A stretch of DNA of 53,324 nucleotides from Candidatus Saccharibacteria bacterium UBA5145 (GCA_002413865.1 DHXX01000001.1:41625-94948); one strand, 5' to 3'; numbered from the stretch's first letter, positions 41,337-49,377 are shown. Numbers and translations: made by a program. Notes: generated by a model from the letters alone, not told the origin.

Positions 41337-41438
41337 CACTTCAGTCTGTCCCTTTATTTTGGTACCGGCAGTGTTACTTCTGGCCTCTTTGGTGTACGTG
41401 GCATGAAAGACCCCGACTGAAGTCTTCAGGTTATCTGT

Positions 41439-41444
41439 TATGAT
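41439..41444 (+). promoter_or_regulatory. Extended -10 of leaderless promoter for the racemase gene
   Basis: TGT-TATGAT is followed by TGGGGC and the ATG at 41451. A palindrome CTGAAGTCTTCAG lies just upstream (about 41417-41429). Confidence 0.6.
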
Positions 41445-41450
41445 TGGGGC

Positions 41451-42140
41451 ATGAAATCTGTCGGCGTAATTGGTGGTCTTGGCCCGGAAACGACTGCTGA
41501 GTTTTATTTGGAAGTGGTATTCCAATGCCAAAAATTGAATAGTCGGCAGCGGCCGTTAATCGTTATTTCGAGCGTCCCGTTACTGTTTGAAGTCGAAAGA
41601 GACTTGATCGCTACCAACACCGGCAAAGAACGTTATATACCCTTTTTAGTCGCGGAAGCCAAACGGCTCGAGAAAAGTGGTGTTGATTTTCTGGTCATGC
41701 CCTGCAACTCGTTGCACGTTTTCATAGACGAGATACGGGCAGCCGTTAACATACCGGTTCTCAGTATCGTCGAGGAGACGGTGAGCTACCTAAAAAAGCG
41801 GGGCTTTAGTAAGGTCGGTTTGATATCGACTTCGGCAACTATCGCCAACCGTGTTTACGAGACTAAATTTCTAGAGAATGGCATTACCTACGTATCACCC
41901 AACGATTTACAGCGCGCCCAAATGGACAAAATTATTCAACGGCTAATCGAAGGCCGGCATTTGAATCAAGACCGCGAGTTAATTCTCGAAGTGGTTAAAG
42001 ATTTGTCGGTTCAGAAAGTTGATTGCGTGGCATTAGCCTGCACGGATTTACAACTCCTGTTACCAAGTAGTGGCGAGGTAACCATCTTCGATACGATGAA
42101 AGTCTTGGCCGCCAGTACCGTTACGACAATTCTTTCCTAG
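41451..42140 (+). CDS. Aspartate/glutamate racemase family protein
   Basis: This 229-residue enzyme should racemise aspartate or a related amino acid without a cofactor. The N-terminus IGGLGPETTAEFYLE (residues 6-20) and the two catalytic Cys motifs VMPCNSLHV (about residue 83) and ALACTDLQLL (about 195) are typical of the aspartate racemase group and differ from the murI protein in this window. A role in wall or D-amino-acid metabolism is likely but not proven. Confidence 0.9.
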   Translation: MKSVGVIGGLGPETTAEFYLEVVFQCQKLNSRQRPLIVISSVPLLFEVERDLIATNTGKERYIPFLVAEAKRLEKSGVDFLVMPCNSLHVFIDEIRAAVNIPVLSIVEETVSYLKKRGFSKVGLISTSATIANRVYETKFLENGITYVSPNDLQRAQMDKIIQRLIEGRHLNQDRELILEVVKDLSVQKVDCVALACTDLQLLLPSSGEVTIFDTMKVLAASTVTTILS

Positions 42141-42164
42141 CCCGACAGCTTGTGTTTGGCGGTG

Positions 42165-42170
42165 TATACT
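42165..42170 (+). promoter_or_regulatory. -10 element of pyrD
   Basis: TATACT lies 27 nt before the GTG start of pyrD, with GAGGGG between as ribosome binding site, so this gene has a normal leader. Confidence 0.5.
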
Positions 42171-42197
42171 GCGGGGAGACCTTGAGGGGAAATTACC

Positions 42198-43328
42198 GTG
42201 ATATCACCGCTAAGTAATCTAAGCAGCAAAGCCTACACCAAGGCGGTTAAACCATTGTTGTTCAAACAACAGCCGGACACCGTACACGAGCGCCTACTTC
42301 AAATCGGGAGCCGTCTGCAGCGTCTATGGGTTGTTCGCAACCTTGTTCATGGCGTGTGGGCTTATGAGAATAGCGCTATACTTGGCCAAGAAGTGTTAGG
42401 CATAAGCTTTCGCAATCCTATTGGACTATCAGCAGGCTTTGACAAAAACTTCGAGTTGCTACCAATGCTTAAATCGATTGGTTTTGGCTTTATGGAAGGC
42501 GGTTCACTGACTCACGAACCATGCGCTGGCAACCCTAAACCGTGGTTTTACCGGCTGCCAAAAACAAAATCGCTCGTCGTCTACGCTGGACTGGCCAACC
42601 AGGGCGTTACGAAGATTATCGAAAGAATCAAAGACTATAAGCCGTCAACGTTCACCGACTTTCCACTCAATCTATCGGTTGCTAAAACCAACTCAAAAGC
42701 TGCCGCGAACGAGGCCGAGGCTATCGCCGACTACGTGGGCAGCCTGGCGCAGATCAAAGAAGCGGCGGTTGGCAGCATGATCACGCTCAATATCTCCTGT
42801 CCAAACACTTTCGGCGGTGAGCCGTTTACGACGCCAGAAATGCTGGAGCGTCTATTGCAAAAGGTCGACGGGGTGCATATGCCACAACCAATATTCATTA
42901 AAATGCCGGCCGACCTCGACTGGCCTGGTTTTGACAAGCTCCTGAGCGTAGCCGCTAAGCACCAGATTGCCGGCATCACTATTAGTAATCTCACTAAAGA
43001 CCGCGGGCAAGCCAAGCTGATGGATCAGTTACCGGTGACAGTCAAAGGTGGCCTGAGTGGTAAGCCGACCTGGGAGCTCAGCAACAACCTTATTCGTCAA
43101 ACGTACAAAAAATATCACGCTCGCTTTGTGATTATTGGCGTCGGTGGCGTGTTCTCGGCGGAAGACGCCTACACCAAGATTAAACTCGGTGCCACCCTCG
43201 TTGAGCTCATCACCGGCCTAATATTTGAAGGGCCACAACTCATCGGCCAGATAAACCAGGCCCTCGCGGCATTACTGGAACGGGATGGTTACCAAACTAT
43301 CCACGACGCCATCGGCGTTGACAGCTAG
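42198..43328 (+). CDS. pyrD: Dihydroorotate dehydrogenase, class 2 (quinone type)
   Basis: This 376-residue flavoenzyme oxidises dihydroorotate to orotate in pyrimidine synthesis. FMN and substrate motifs are clear: GLSAGFDKNFEL (about residues 75-86), GFMEGGSLT, NLSVAKTNS, LNISCPNTFGGEPF (about 195-208, with the class 2 Ser region), IKMPADLD and IIGVGGVFSAEDAY (about 312-325). The N-terminal extension before FRNPIGL is typical of class 2 enzymes, which pass electrons to quinones at the membrane. The start is GTG after GAGGGG. No electron-transport gene is in view. Confidence 0.95.
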   Translation: MISPLSNLSSKAYTKAVKPLLFKQQPDTVHERLLQIGSRLQRLWVVRNLVHGVWAYENSAILGQEVLGISFRNPIGLSAGFDKNFELLPMLKSIGFGFMEGGSLTHEPCAGNPKPWFYRLPKTKSLVVYAGLANQGVTKIIERIKDYKPSTFTDFPLNLSVAKTNSKAAANEAEAIADYVGSLAQIKEAAVGSMITLNISCPNTFGGEPFTTPEMLERLLQKVDGVHMPQPIFIKMPADLDWPGFDKLLSVAAKHQIAGITISNLTKDRGQAKLMDQLPVTVKGGLSGKPTWELSNNLIRQTYKKYHARFVIIGVGGVFSAEDAYTKIKLGATLVELITGLIFEGPQLIGQINQALAALLERDGYQTIHDAIGVDS

Positions 43329-43361
43329 CCAAATTGGGCACTGTTCAAACGGATAATTCGT

Positions 43362-44531
43362 TTATTGTGCGGCCAGCCTGGCATGATGATCAGTACGACG
43401 GTAGAGGTTTTTAGCCAATCTAATCTCATCGATAGCAGCTTTCGTCACATGAAGATGTATGACTGATTCATCTGGCTGCCAGATGTCATCAAAAACACCC
43501 AAAGAATCGGCGACCATCTCGATATGTCCAGCAGTTAGGCTGGGCCGTGCTTGACGTAAACGACGAATAAAATTGGAAGGCGGAGCCTTAGAGAGCTCTT
43601 GCCTTCTTTGTACGCCCAGATCGGGCGCACAGTCTTGAACGACTCGATAGCGTGCCCCAGCTGTTAATAACTTGTCATCGGGCAGCGTCAAAAACTTAGC
43701 CGGCATACTTCCCTGTTCTGCCATCAGCCGGTAGCGGCCTAGTTTGGCTAGCTCATGTTGTTGTCTAATGACCGGGCGAATTTGAAATTCGTGTTCAACC
43801 CCCGTTCGAAACGAGCTCCATTTGCCATAGTTTTCATAGATAGTCGACCATGTTGGCCCTCGCTTTTTTGCTGCAAGGGCTTTAATAATATTTAGGTTAA
43901 AGTCCTTATCGGGGTTGGCCGTCATCACTTTTACGCCCCAGTCAACAAAATCAGTTTTGTCCCACTCCTTCACGTAAGGATACCCGAGATAATCATGCAG
44001 ACTGCGGATGCCGCCCACGCGAGACTCGATCATTGCAAAGCTAGGGCCATTGCCTTGGTCAAATCGCTGGCTATAGTCGGCGATAATTGGGAGACGACCA
44101 AGCTCTTTTGTGGTCCGCTTTGCATACTGAACAAAATCCGTGATCCCCCAATCAGCAAATTTATGCCTGTCATACCGTATCGGCGAACCCACTTCCTGTT
44201 TAAAGTCAGTGAAATTGTCAAAAAAGTCATAGAACCTATCGATGTCCGGTGCTTGTCCTAATAATGCTAACCGACTGAGGTGTCGGGTAGTAATAGGTAG
44301 CCGCTTGTCGTCTTGTTCTATTGCCGTAAGCACCAACTTACCAACGCCTAGACAACGCTCTCTGTCCCACAGTTGTCGGTCAGTTTTTTCAAAATCACCT
44401 TTTTTATAGGGAAACTCTTTGGCCAGCAATAAGTCTCGAAGCGATACGACAGTAGCACTATCTTCTGGCAAGGGTGCCTCTTGGGCACAGATAATCTGGC
44501 TGCGGTCGGCATCAAACATATACTCTGTCAT
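43362..44531 (-). CDS. Protein with HNH-associated-type repeats, no nuclease motif seen
   Basis: This 389-residue protein is not a family I can name with certainty. It contains repeats near 60 residues long of the form F-x2-W...A...LP...Y......PS...I....GG...L...LGY, best seen at FADWGITDFVQY...GRLPIIADYSQRF...GGIRSLHDYLGYP (about 120-185), and FVDWGVKVMTA...GPTWSTIYENYGKWSSF (about 190-240). This resembles the homing-endonuclease-associated repeat (PF18780-like), a DNA-binding helical unit. No HNH motif is visible. TATAAT lies 9 nt before the ATG. Confidence 0.6.
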   Translation of the reverse strand: MTEYMFDADRSQIICAQEAPLPEDSATVVSLRDLLLAKEFPYKKGDFEKTDRQLWDRERCLGVGKLVLTAIEQDDKRLPITTRHLSRLALLGQAPDIDRFYDFFDNFTDFKQEVGSPIRYDRHKFADWGITDFVQYAKRTTKELGRLPIIADYSQRFDQGNGPSFAMIESRVGGIRSLHDYLGYPYVKEWDKTDFVDWGVKVMTANPDKDFNLNIIKALAAKKRGPTWSTIYENYGKWSSFRTGVEHEFQIRPVIRQQHELAKLGRYRLMAEQGSMPAKFLTLPDDKLLTAGARYRVVQDCAPDLGVQRRQELSKAPPSNFIRRLRQARPSLTAGHIEMVADSLGVFDDIWQPDESVIHLHVTKAAIDEIRLAKNLYRRTDHHARLAAQ

Positions 44532-44690
44532 AATCTATCCATTATAACTAATATGCAATCCACCAAAAACGGTGCTAAAATCGTTGGTCCGCGCGCTGAG
44601 CATATAATTGGATCTGCCCGAGGTTATAGGCCAGGCTATTACTATCGACTTTGGATTGTTAAAAACTTCTCTGCAGGACACATGGTTTGC

Positions 44691-44696
44691 TATCAT
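44691..44696 (+). promoter_or_regulatory. Extended -10 of leaderless promoter for the hydrolase gene
   Basis: TGC-TATCAT is followed by TAACTA and the ATG at 44703; AAAAACTTCTCTGCAGG lies about 25 bp upstream, as in the 38496 promoter. Confidence 0.6.
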
Positions 44697-44702
44697 TAAC
44701 TA

Positions 44703-45269
44703 ATGACAAACGTACTTATTCTCCACGGCACCGATGCGACGCCGGACTCGAACTGGTTCATGTGGCTCAAAGGAAAGTTGGTCGGCCGCGGTTACCGCGT
44801 CTGGTTGCCCCAACTCCCCGACGCCGATAGGCCAAGCGCCAAGACCTACACTAAATTTCTGAAAGCCAATAAGCAATTCAGGTTTGATGACGACACAATT
44901 CTGATCGGCCATTCGTCGGGCGCCGTCGCCATCCTGAACTTGCTCCAGCACTTGCCAGCGAAATCTCGGATCAAGGCAGCCATTTTAGTCAGTGCGTTTA
45001 AGGACGATCTCGGCCGGGATGATCTGGTTGACCTCTTCGGTGAGCCTTTCGACTTTGAAAAGATTAAGCAGCATTGCGGCAAGTTTAGCTTTATCCATGC
45101 CGATAATGATCCGTACGTCCCGCTCGAACAAGCGCGATATCTAGCTGAACAAACCGATGGCGAACTGATCGTTTTTGAGGGCCAGGGCCATTTCAACACC
45201 GAGATTGGACCGGAATACGAACAGTTCCCCGAACTAATTCAATTCATCGACGAAGCGATTGCAGACTAG
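44703..45269 (+). CDS. RBBP9/YdeN-type alpha/beta hydrolase
   Basis: This 188-residue serine hydrolase has LILHGTDATPDSNW (residues 5-18), the nucleophile in LIGHSSGAVAIL (about 80), Asp in FIHADNDPYVP (about 137) and His in GQGHFNTE (about 160), giving a full catalytic triad. This is the usual RBBP9/YdeN layout and length. The natural substrate of the family is not known. Confidence 0.9.
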   Translation: MTNVLILHGTDATPDSNWFMWLKGKLVGRGYRVWLPQLPDADRPSAKTYTKFLKANKQFRFDDDTILIGHSSGAVAILNLLQHLPAKSRIKAAILVSAFKDDLGRDDLVDLFGEPFDFEKIKQHCGKFSFIHADNDPYVPLEQARYLAEQTDGELIVFEGQGHFNTEIGPEYEQFPELIQFIDEAIAD

Positions 45270-45336
45270 TTCTGGCGTCGACGATAATATACTTCCAACG
45301 GCTTTGACGATGGCTCTTATAAATTGTTTTTAGTAT

Positions 45337-45494
45337 GAACCCATTTCATATCTTTTCTCGATAGTGAGAGACACCTTAGTGAGTACCAGGTGTTTGTGAC
45401 ATGAGGAAGTGTACCGGAGGTACGCTGACGATTGATACTGATACCTGGTGCCGCTAAGGTGTTTCGTAACGGAGAAGAGATATGAAATGGGTTC
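45337..45494. ncRNA. Long three-tier stem-loop, possible structured RNA or inverted-repeat element
   Basis: GAACCCATTTCATATC... at 45337-45359 pairs with the matching arm at 45472-45494 over 23 positions with one G-U. A second stem pairs ACACCTTAG (45371-45379) with CTAAGGTGT (45454-45462), a third pairs ACCAGGT (45385-45391) with ACCTGGT (45443-45449), and a terminal hairpin GTACC-GGA-GGTAC is at 45411-45423. Internal loops separate the tiers. No ORF fits. The right arm ends 5 bp before the -10 box of the next gene. Confidence 0.6.
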
Positions 45495-45499
45495 TATGT

Positions 45500-45505
45500 T
45501 ATGAT
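45500..45505 (+). promoter_or_regulatory. Extended -10 of leaderless promoter for the 45512 gene
   Basis: TGT-TATGAT is followed by TCGTAA and the ATG. It lies directly after the long stem-loop. Confidence 0.55.
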
Positions 45506-45511
45506 TCGTAA

Positions 45512-46072
45512 ATGAGCGAGTTTAGGGGAGCCCATTATGAGGCATTTAAGCGCGGAGAATCGGCGGGAAACGAGGCTGTTCTGGCGCTTGAAACGCGGTT
45601 CGGCCCGCATACGCGTGATGTTCTACGTTTTATGAAAACTATGTCCGAACATGATATGCCAGGCGCCAAAAAGCTATACACCGAACCCCCAGATGTCAAA
45701 GCTCCAAATTTTATCGGTAAATTTTTGCTAGCGATGGGGAAAACGCCGGCCCTTACGGGAGGCTCACCGGTTTATGGCTACCCGGTTGGCGCGCTTTCGG
45801 TTAAAGGCGGCAACTACATCGGTGTCGTCTATCTATGTGACGATTTAAAACTTAGGACTCACGCCGACGCCGTCGGTAAATTTGATGCCAGTAGAACTGA
45901 ACTGGTCACGGACTTAGACGAGACCCCTTATTACGTCGGCCAATTTTATGAACACGAAGAAAACTTACCGATGTCGTCAACCTATTACCGACACAACAAT
46001 ACTAAATTCCTCAGAATGCCCATTACGGAAGTATTGAATAAAATCGAAACCACTCGATTAAAAACTAGTTAG
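45512..46072 (+). CDS. Protein of unknown function (186 residues)
   Basis: I do not recognise this protein. It is soluble, with a helical N-terminal third (EAFKRGESAGNEAVLALETRF) and a beta-rich rest that includes SPVYGYPVGALSVKGGNYIGVVYL (about residues 90-112). No signal peptide or catalytic motif is evident. It is monocistronic and probably leaderless, with the long stem-loop directly upstream of its promoter. Confidence 0.65.
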   Translation: MSEFRGAHYEAFKRGESAGNEAVLALETRFGPHTRDVLRFMKTMSEHDMPGAKKLYTEPPDVKAPNFIGKFLLAMGKTPALTGGSPVYGYPVGALSVKGGNYIGVVYLCDDLKLRTHADAVGKFDASRTELVTDLDETPYYVGQFYEHEENLPMSSTYYRHNNTKFLRMPITEVLNKIETTRLKTS

Positions 46073-46200
46073 ACGGCTAGCGGCGGCTACTAAATCATGG
46101 CGGAGCAGTGGCGAACTCACGGCTACTACCCGTAAAAAAATATGTTGCAAATATTACCACTTAAGTCTACATTTATGATTATAAATAAGGAGTTCGTCAA

Positions 46201-46728
46201 ATGAGTGCATTGCAACCATTAGAAACAACCCTAAACGACTTTTTCGTCAAGAAGGCGCCAGAGCTACCCGCCAACGGCAAAAAGTCGCTCGTCCAGTACC
46301 TGCCCTGGATCAATCTGGGGCTCGGTCTAGTGAGCCTCTATAGCGTCTGGGTGCTTTGGCACTGGGCACACTTCGCCAATCAGCTCATCAACTACGCCAA
46401 TAGCCTCAGCGCTATCACCGGTGGCCCGACAGTGTCGACTAATCGCATGGGCTTAGCCGTCTGGCTGGCGTTGGGCGTGCTCTTGGTCGAGGCTATCCTC
46501 TATCTGCTGGCCTTCCCGGCAACTCGTGACCGTAAAAAATCAGGCTGGGACCTGATGTTCTACGCCGCGCTTGTTAATATCGTCTACGCCGTGGTCGTCT
46601 TGTTCTCGAACTATGGCGGGATCGGTTCGCTGCTGGGTAGCTTAATCGGGTCGGCGATCGGACTGTACTTGTTGTTTCAGATTCGCGCCAGCTACCTCAA
46701 AAAACAGCTCGCTCCCAAAGAAGCTTAG
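46201..46728 (+). CDS. Small multi-pass membrane protein of unknown function
   Basis: This 175-residue protein has about four hydrophobic segments (about residues 35-55, 80-103, 115-135 and 140-155) after a polar N-terminus, ending in a basic tail (SYLKKQLAPKEA). I see no known domain. AAGGAG lies 8 nt before the ATG, so unlike many neighbours it has a conventional leader. Confidence 0.75.
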   Translation: MSALQPLETTLNDFFVKKAPELPANGKKSLVQYLPWINLGLGLVSLYSVWVLWHWAHFANQLINYANSLSAITGGPTVSTNRMGLAVWLALGVLLVEAILYLLAFPATRDRKKSGWDLMFYAALVNIVYAVVVLFSNYGGIGSLLGSLIGSAIGLYLLFQIRASYLKKQLAPKEA

Positions 46729-47017
46729 CTCTTAGGGCTGAGCTGGTGAACGATATAGGTTTAAATCATTCCTGCTGAGTGGCTGCGGTCACGGCAGGCT
46801 GGTTGCAAGCGGCCTAGACTATATCTGAAGGGAGTAACCAATGCGGGTGTTGGCAGACTGAATAAGTAACAGTTGTGTTTTGGGAAAATAATGCGCCAGC
46901 AACCTATCATTCTCTCCGTAAAACCGTCGAACGCCGGGTCAGCATAGGGCTACGCTGGGCCACGAATTATGGGCTGCAACCGCCGATTATACATAAAAAA
47001 GAGTAGAATATAGAGAC
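46729..47017. other. Intergenic region with no gene seen
   Basis: This 289-bp gap before uppS has no supported ORF. A GGGAG site precedes a six-codon ORF at 46841 only. TAGAAT at 47003-47008 lies 8-9 nt before the uppS ATG and may be its -10 element. Confidence 0.4.
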
Positions 47018-47716
47018 ATGACTAAAGATAAAACTGCGATCCCAACTCACGTTGGCTTGGTGCTAGACGGCAACCGGCGGTGGGCTCGCGAGCAAGGCCT
47101 AACCGTCGCTCAGGGCCATCGTCAGGGTTATCAAAACCTGAAAACCGTCGCTAAGGCGGCTATCAAGCACGGCGTACGCTACGTGTCGGCCTATGTCTTT
47201 TCGAGTGAGAATTGGCAGCGTGACCGGCAAGAGGTGCGCGACATTATGAATATCTTGCGCTGGGTGCTCAAACACGAAGCCAAAGAGTTTCATAAAGAAA
47301 ATATTCGCCTGCGCGTCATCGGTTCAAAAGCCAAGTTGGGGGCCGCTCTATTGACAGCCATTCACGACGCCGAAAAAATGACCGAAAACAACACGCGCGG
47401 TACTATCCTGCTCTGCCTCGACTACAGCGGCCAACAAGAAATTATCGACGCCGTCAAAATAATCGCTGCTTCTGGCGTCGCGGCCGAAAGTATTAGCGCC
47501 GATATGATCGCTCAACACCTGTACGCGCCCGACGTGCCCGCGCCCGATCTGATCATTCGCACTTCTGGCGAGCAACGCCTCAGCAATTTTATGCTTTGGG
47601 AGTCAGCTTATAGCGAGCTAATGTTCGACAAAAAGTACTGGCCTGACTTTACCGAGCAGGACCTATTACTCGCCCTCAGAAACTACGCCCGGCTACAGCG
47701 TCGCTTCGGTAAATAA
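47018..47716 (+). CDS. uppS: Isoprenyl transferase (undecaprenyl diphosphate synthase)
   Basis: This 232-residue cis-prenyltransferase builds the lipid carrier for peptidoglycan and surface glycans. Motifs are LVLDGNRRWARE (residues 13-24, catalytic Asp), GHRQGYQNL, YVFSSENWQRD (about 65), and the C-terminal LIIRTSGEQRLSNFMLWESAYSE segment (about 180-202), which gives Arg and Ser for diphosphate binding. Length is normal. The lipid chain length is not known. Confidence 0.95.
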   Translation: MTKDKTAIPTHVGLVLDGNRRWAREQGLTVAQGHRQGYQNLKTVAKAAIKHGVRYVSAYVFSSENWQRDRQEVRDIMNILRWVLKHEAKEFHKENIRLRVIGSKAKLGAALLTAIHDAEKMTENNTRGTILLCLDYSGQQEIIDAVKIIAASGVAAESISADMIAQHLYAPDVPAPDLIIRTSGEQRLSNFMLWESAYSELMFDKKYWPDFTEQDLLLALRNYARLQRRFGK

Positions 47717-47847
47717 TATAAACCCGCGTAGAAATTTAATTTTGGCGGTCTAAACAAAGTCTCTTCCCCACAGCCCTACCCAAACAGTGCGTTGGGCTTG
47801 TCAATCACAGCTCTCTACTTAACAGCTCGCCTTCACGTCAGAATTGT

Positions 47848-47979
47848 CTAGTCGTCTACGTCCGAGCCTTCGTCGCTCATGCCGTAAGTCCCTGCCCCAA
47901 CTCCCTCTTCGCCGCTGACCGGTAGATGGCCGGTATTAGCTGGATTTTCTTTAGGATCAGTCACCGTATCGTTATCCAT
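47848..47979 (-). CDS. Acidic micro-protein (43 residues)
   Basis: The ORF starts at ATG 47979 after AAGGAGG about 7 nt upstream. The product is strongly acidic (begins MDNDTVTDPKENPAN, ends SDEGSDVDD) with no hydrophobic stretch. It is the third of three small ORFs in a row on this strand, each with its own Shine-Dalgarno site. The function is unknown. Confidence 0.5.
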   Translation of the reverse strand: MDNDTVTDPKENPANTGHLPVSGEEGVGAGTYGMSDEGSDVDD

Positions 47980-47998
47980 TTTATTTTCCTCCTTGGCT

Positions 47999-48052
47999 CT
48001 AGTGCTGTCTCGGGGTCTTCTTTCGAACCGAGCGCAGTTGCTGGTTTGTCAT
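47999..48052 (-). CDS. Basic micro-protein (17 residues)
   Basis: The ORF encodes MTNQQLRSVRKKTPRQH. AAGGAAAG lies about 7 nt before the ATG and overlaps the end of the 24-residue ORF; one base separates the two. Basic character (three Arg, two Lys, one His) contrasts with the acidic ORF downstream. Confidence 0.4.
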   Translation of the reverse strand: MTNQQLRSVRKKTPRQH

Positions 48053-48053
48053 T

Positions 48054-48128
48054 TTAACTTTCCTTGATGAGTTTGAACGCCGGCGCCTTTACGACACTGC
48101 TTGGCGTTTTGTTTTCACTGCTTGCCAT
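48054..48128 (-). CDS. Micro-protein (24 residues)
   Basis: The ORF starts at ATG 48128 after GGGGGGAAGG. It begins MASSENKTPSSVV and ends AFKLIKES. It is the first ORF of the three-member micro-protein cassette, about 140 bp downstream of the DEDDh exonuclease gene on the same strand. A hairpin AGTGAAATCTTTCACT (48181-48196 region) lies between. Confidence 0.42.
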   Translation of the reverse strand: MASSENKTPSSVVKAPAFKLIKES

Positions 48129-48268
48129 AGGCCTTCCCCCCTAATCGTGACCCAAGTATGGATCAGCCGGACAGGTCGCACAGTGAAAGATTTCACTACT
48201 TGGATGACTCGTGCCGGAACTTTAGGTAAATCGAGGACCAACTTCGACTAAAGCTTTTGGATTGCCGG

Positions 48269-48838
48269 CTAGCGTAGCTGTCGACCGATTGCGAGCGCGA
48301 CCTGTTCGGCAGGAAAATGTTCGCGAACGTGAACGATAAACTGCCACAAAACGGCCGCGTCGTCGTAGGCCCGGTGGCGAGCCACAAAACTAAAGCCATG
48401 GCGCTGGATTAAATCCTGGAGTTTATGGCCTTTTTCGAGGGGGTATAAAGCCCGTGATAGTTTGACAGTACAAAGTTGCCTAGGCAAAAAGGGTAAGTCC
48501 AGACGCGCAAACTCTTGCTGCAGGAACGAATAATCAAACCGCACGTTGTGCGCCACGAAAATCGCCCCGTCGAGCACTCCCCTTAGCTCGTCGGCTACCA
48601 CGTCGAAAGTCGGCGCGCCCCTGAGGTCGTCGGTCGTGATGCCCGTCAGGTTAGTGATGTAGTCCGGCACGTCAATTTCCGGATCAATTAAGGATCGAAA
48701 GGTCTTCACCACCTTGCCGCCCTCAACCCGAATAGCGGCCACTTCGATTACCCGCCCCCGCAAACTGTCTAGGCCATTTGTTTCGACATCGACAAACACC
48801 AGTGGCGCGTCGAGTACACTTATTTTTAATTCACTCAT
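48269..48838 (-). CDS. DEDDh-type 3'-5' exonuclease (DnaQ/epsilon-like)
   Basis: From ATG 48838 (189 residues) the protein is a single exonuclease domain: motif I FVDVETNGLD (about residues 14-23), motif II VAHNVRFDYSFL (about 95-106) and motif III RHRAYDDA (about 155-162), giving the D-E-D-D-H set. It is most like the epsilon subunit/PolC exonuclease that proofreads DNA synthesis, but free-standing members also degrade RNA or DNA ends. TATACT is 7 nt before this ATG, which makes the ATG at 48865 unlikely. Confidence 0.92.
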   Translation of the reverse strand: MSELKISVLDAPLVFVDVETNGLDSLRGRVIEVAAIRVEGGKVVKTFRSLIDPEIDVPDYITNLTGITTDDLRGAPTFDVVADELRGVLDGAIFVAHNVRFDYSFLQQEFARLDLPFLPRQLCTVKLSRALYPLEKGHKLQDLIQRHGFSFVARHRAYDDAAVLWQFIVHVREHFPAEQVALAIGRQLR

Positions 48839-48890
48839 TCCTACTAGTATATAGGGCATTGGCAACTCGGGGCAGGCTTAGCTTGATAAT

Positions 48891-48922
48891 AAAAATACCC
48901 CTAGTAAATCCCGGGGTATTTT
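48891..48922. terminator. Bidirectional hairpin terminator
   Basis: AAAATACCCC and GGGGTATTTT pair with A/T runs on both sides. It lies after the stop codon of the membrane-protein gene at 48947-49213 on the minus strand. Confidence 0.75.
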
Positions 48923-48946
48923 GTTGTGAATGTTAAGCACTAAGTG

Positions 48947-49213
48947 CTAGACGATGTGGCCGCGAGGACGACGAACAGCGTTCAGGACGGCAACTAGGGC
49001 CAGCGCTCCAATCAACGACCAGAACAATCCATTCCAGCCCAATGCCAAGTACGATTGGTTAGAACCGGTAAACAAACGCGAAATAAAACTACCAATGAAT
49101 GAACCGACGATTCCAATCACGATACTGGCCATAATTCCTTCTTCGCGGCCGAACAGTTTCGACGCCAGCCAACCGACCAGCCCGCCTAGAATAATATACA
49201 TAATTACGCTCAT
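48947..49213 (-). CDS. GlsB/YeaQ/YmgE family membrane protein
   Basis: This 88-residue protein has the YeaQ pattern of three membrane helices: IIGG-type start MYIILGGLVGWLASKLFG (residues 5-22), ASIVIGIVGSFIGSFIS (about 29-45) and LFWSLIGALALVAVLNAV (about 63-80). Family members are linked to stress responses and were once called transglycosylase-associated; the activity is not established. AAAGGAG precedes the ATG. It ends with a strong terminator. Confidence 0.92.
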   Translation of the reverse strand: MSVIMYIILGGLVGWLASKLFGREEGIMASIVIGIVGSFIGSFISRLFTGSNQSYLALGWNGLFWSLIGALALVAVLNAVRRPRGHIV

Positions 49214-49284
49214 GCTATATCTCCTTTACGTATTAATAGATCCCACACAAAATACTAAAGCTCGCGCTCAAATGATGACGATGA

Positions 49285-49377
49285 TTAAGGTGTTTGTGAG
49301 ACGTGCCCGTAGTTCCGGCTAAAGTCAAAGTAAGACTTTGTAACTGGATGACACTGAAGTTCGATATCACGAGACAT
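49285..49377 (-). CDS. Possible micro-protein (30 residues)
   Basis: The ORF starts at ATG 49377 with GGGAG 6 nt upstream. It begins MSRDIELQCHPVTKSY and ends HVSQTP. It lies in the 350-bp gap between folA and the YeaQ-like gene on the same strand as both. There is no other support, so this may be chance. Confidence 0.35.
   Translation of the reverse strand: MSRDIELQCHPVTKSYFDFSRNYGHVSQTP

Noticed and set aside
44552..44699. 48-codon plus-strand ORF starting MQSTKNGAK
   Set aside because: Its last codons overlap the extended -10 promoter of the hydrolase gene at 44703 and there is no Shine-Dalgarno or good -10 before it.
46841..46861. Six-codon ORF after a GGGAG site
   Set aside because: Too short to support without conservation; a chance Shine-Dalgarno match is likely.
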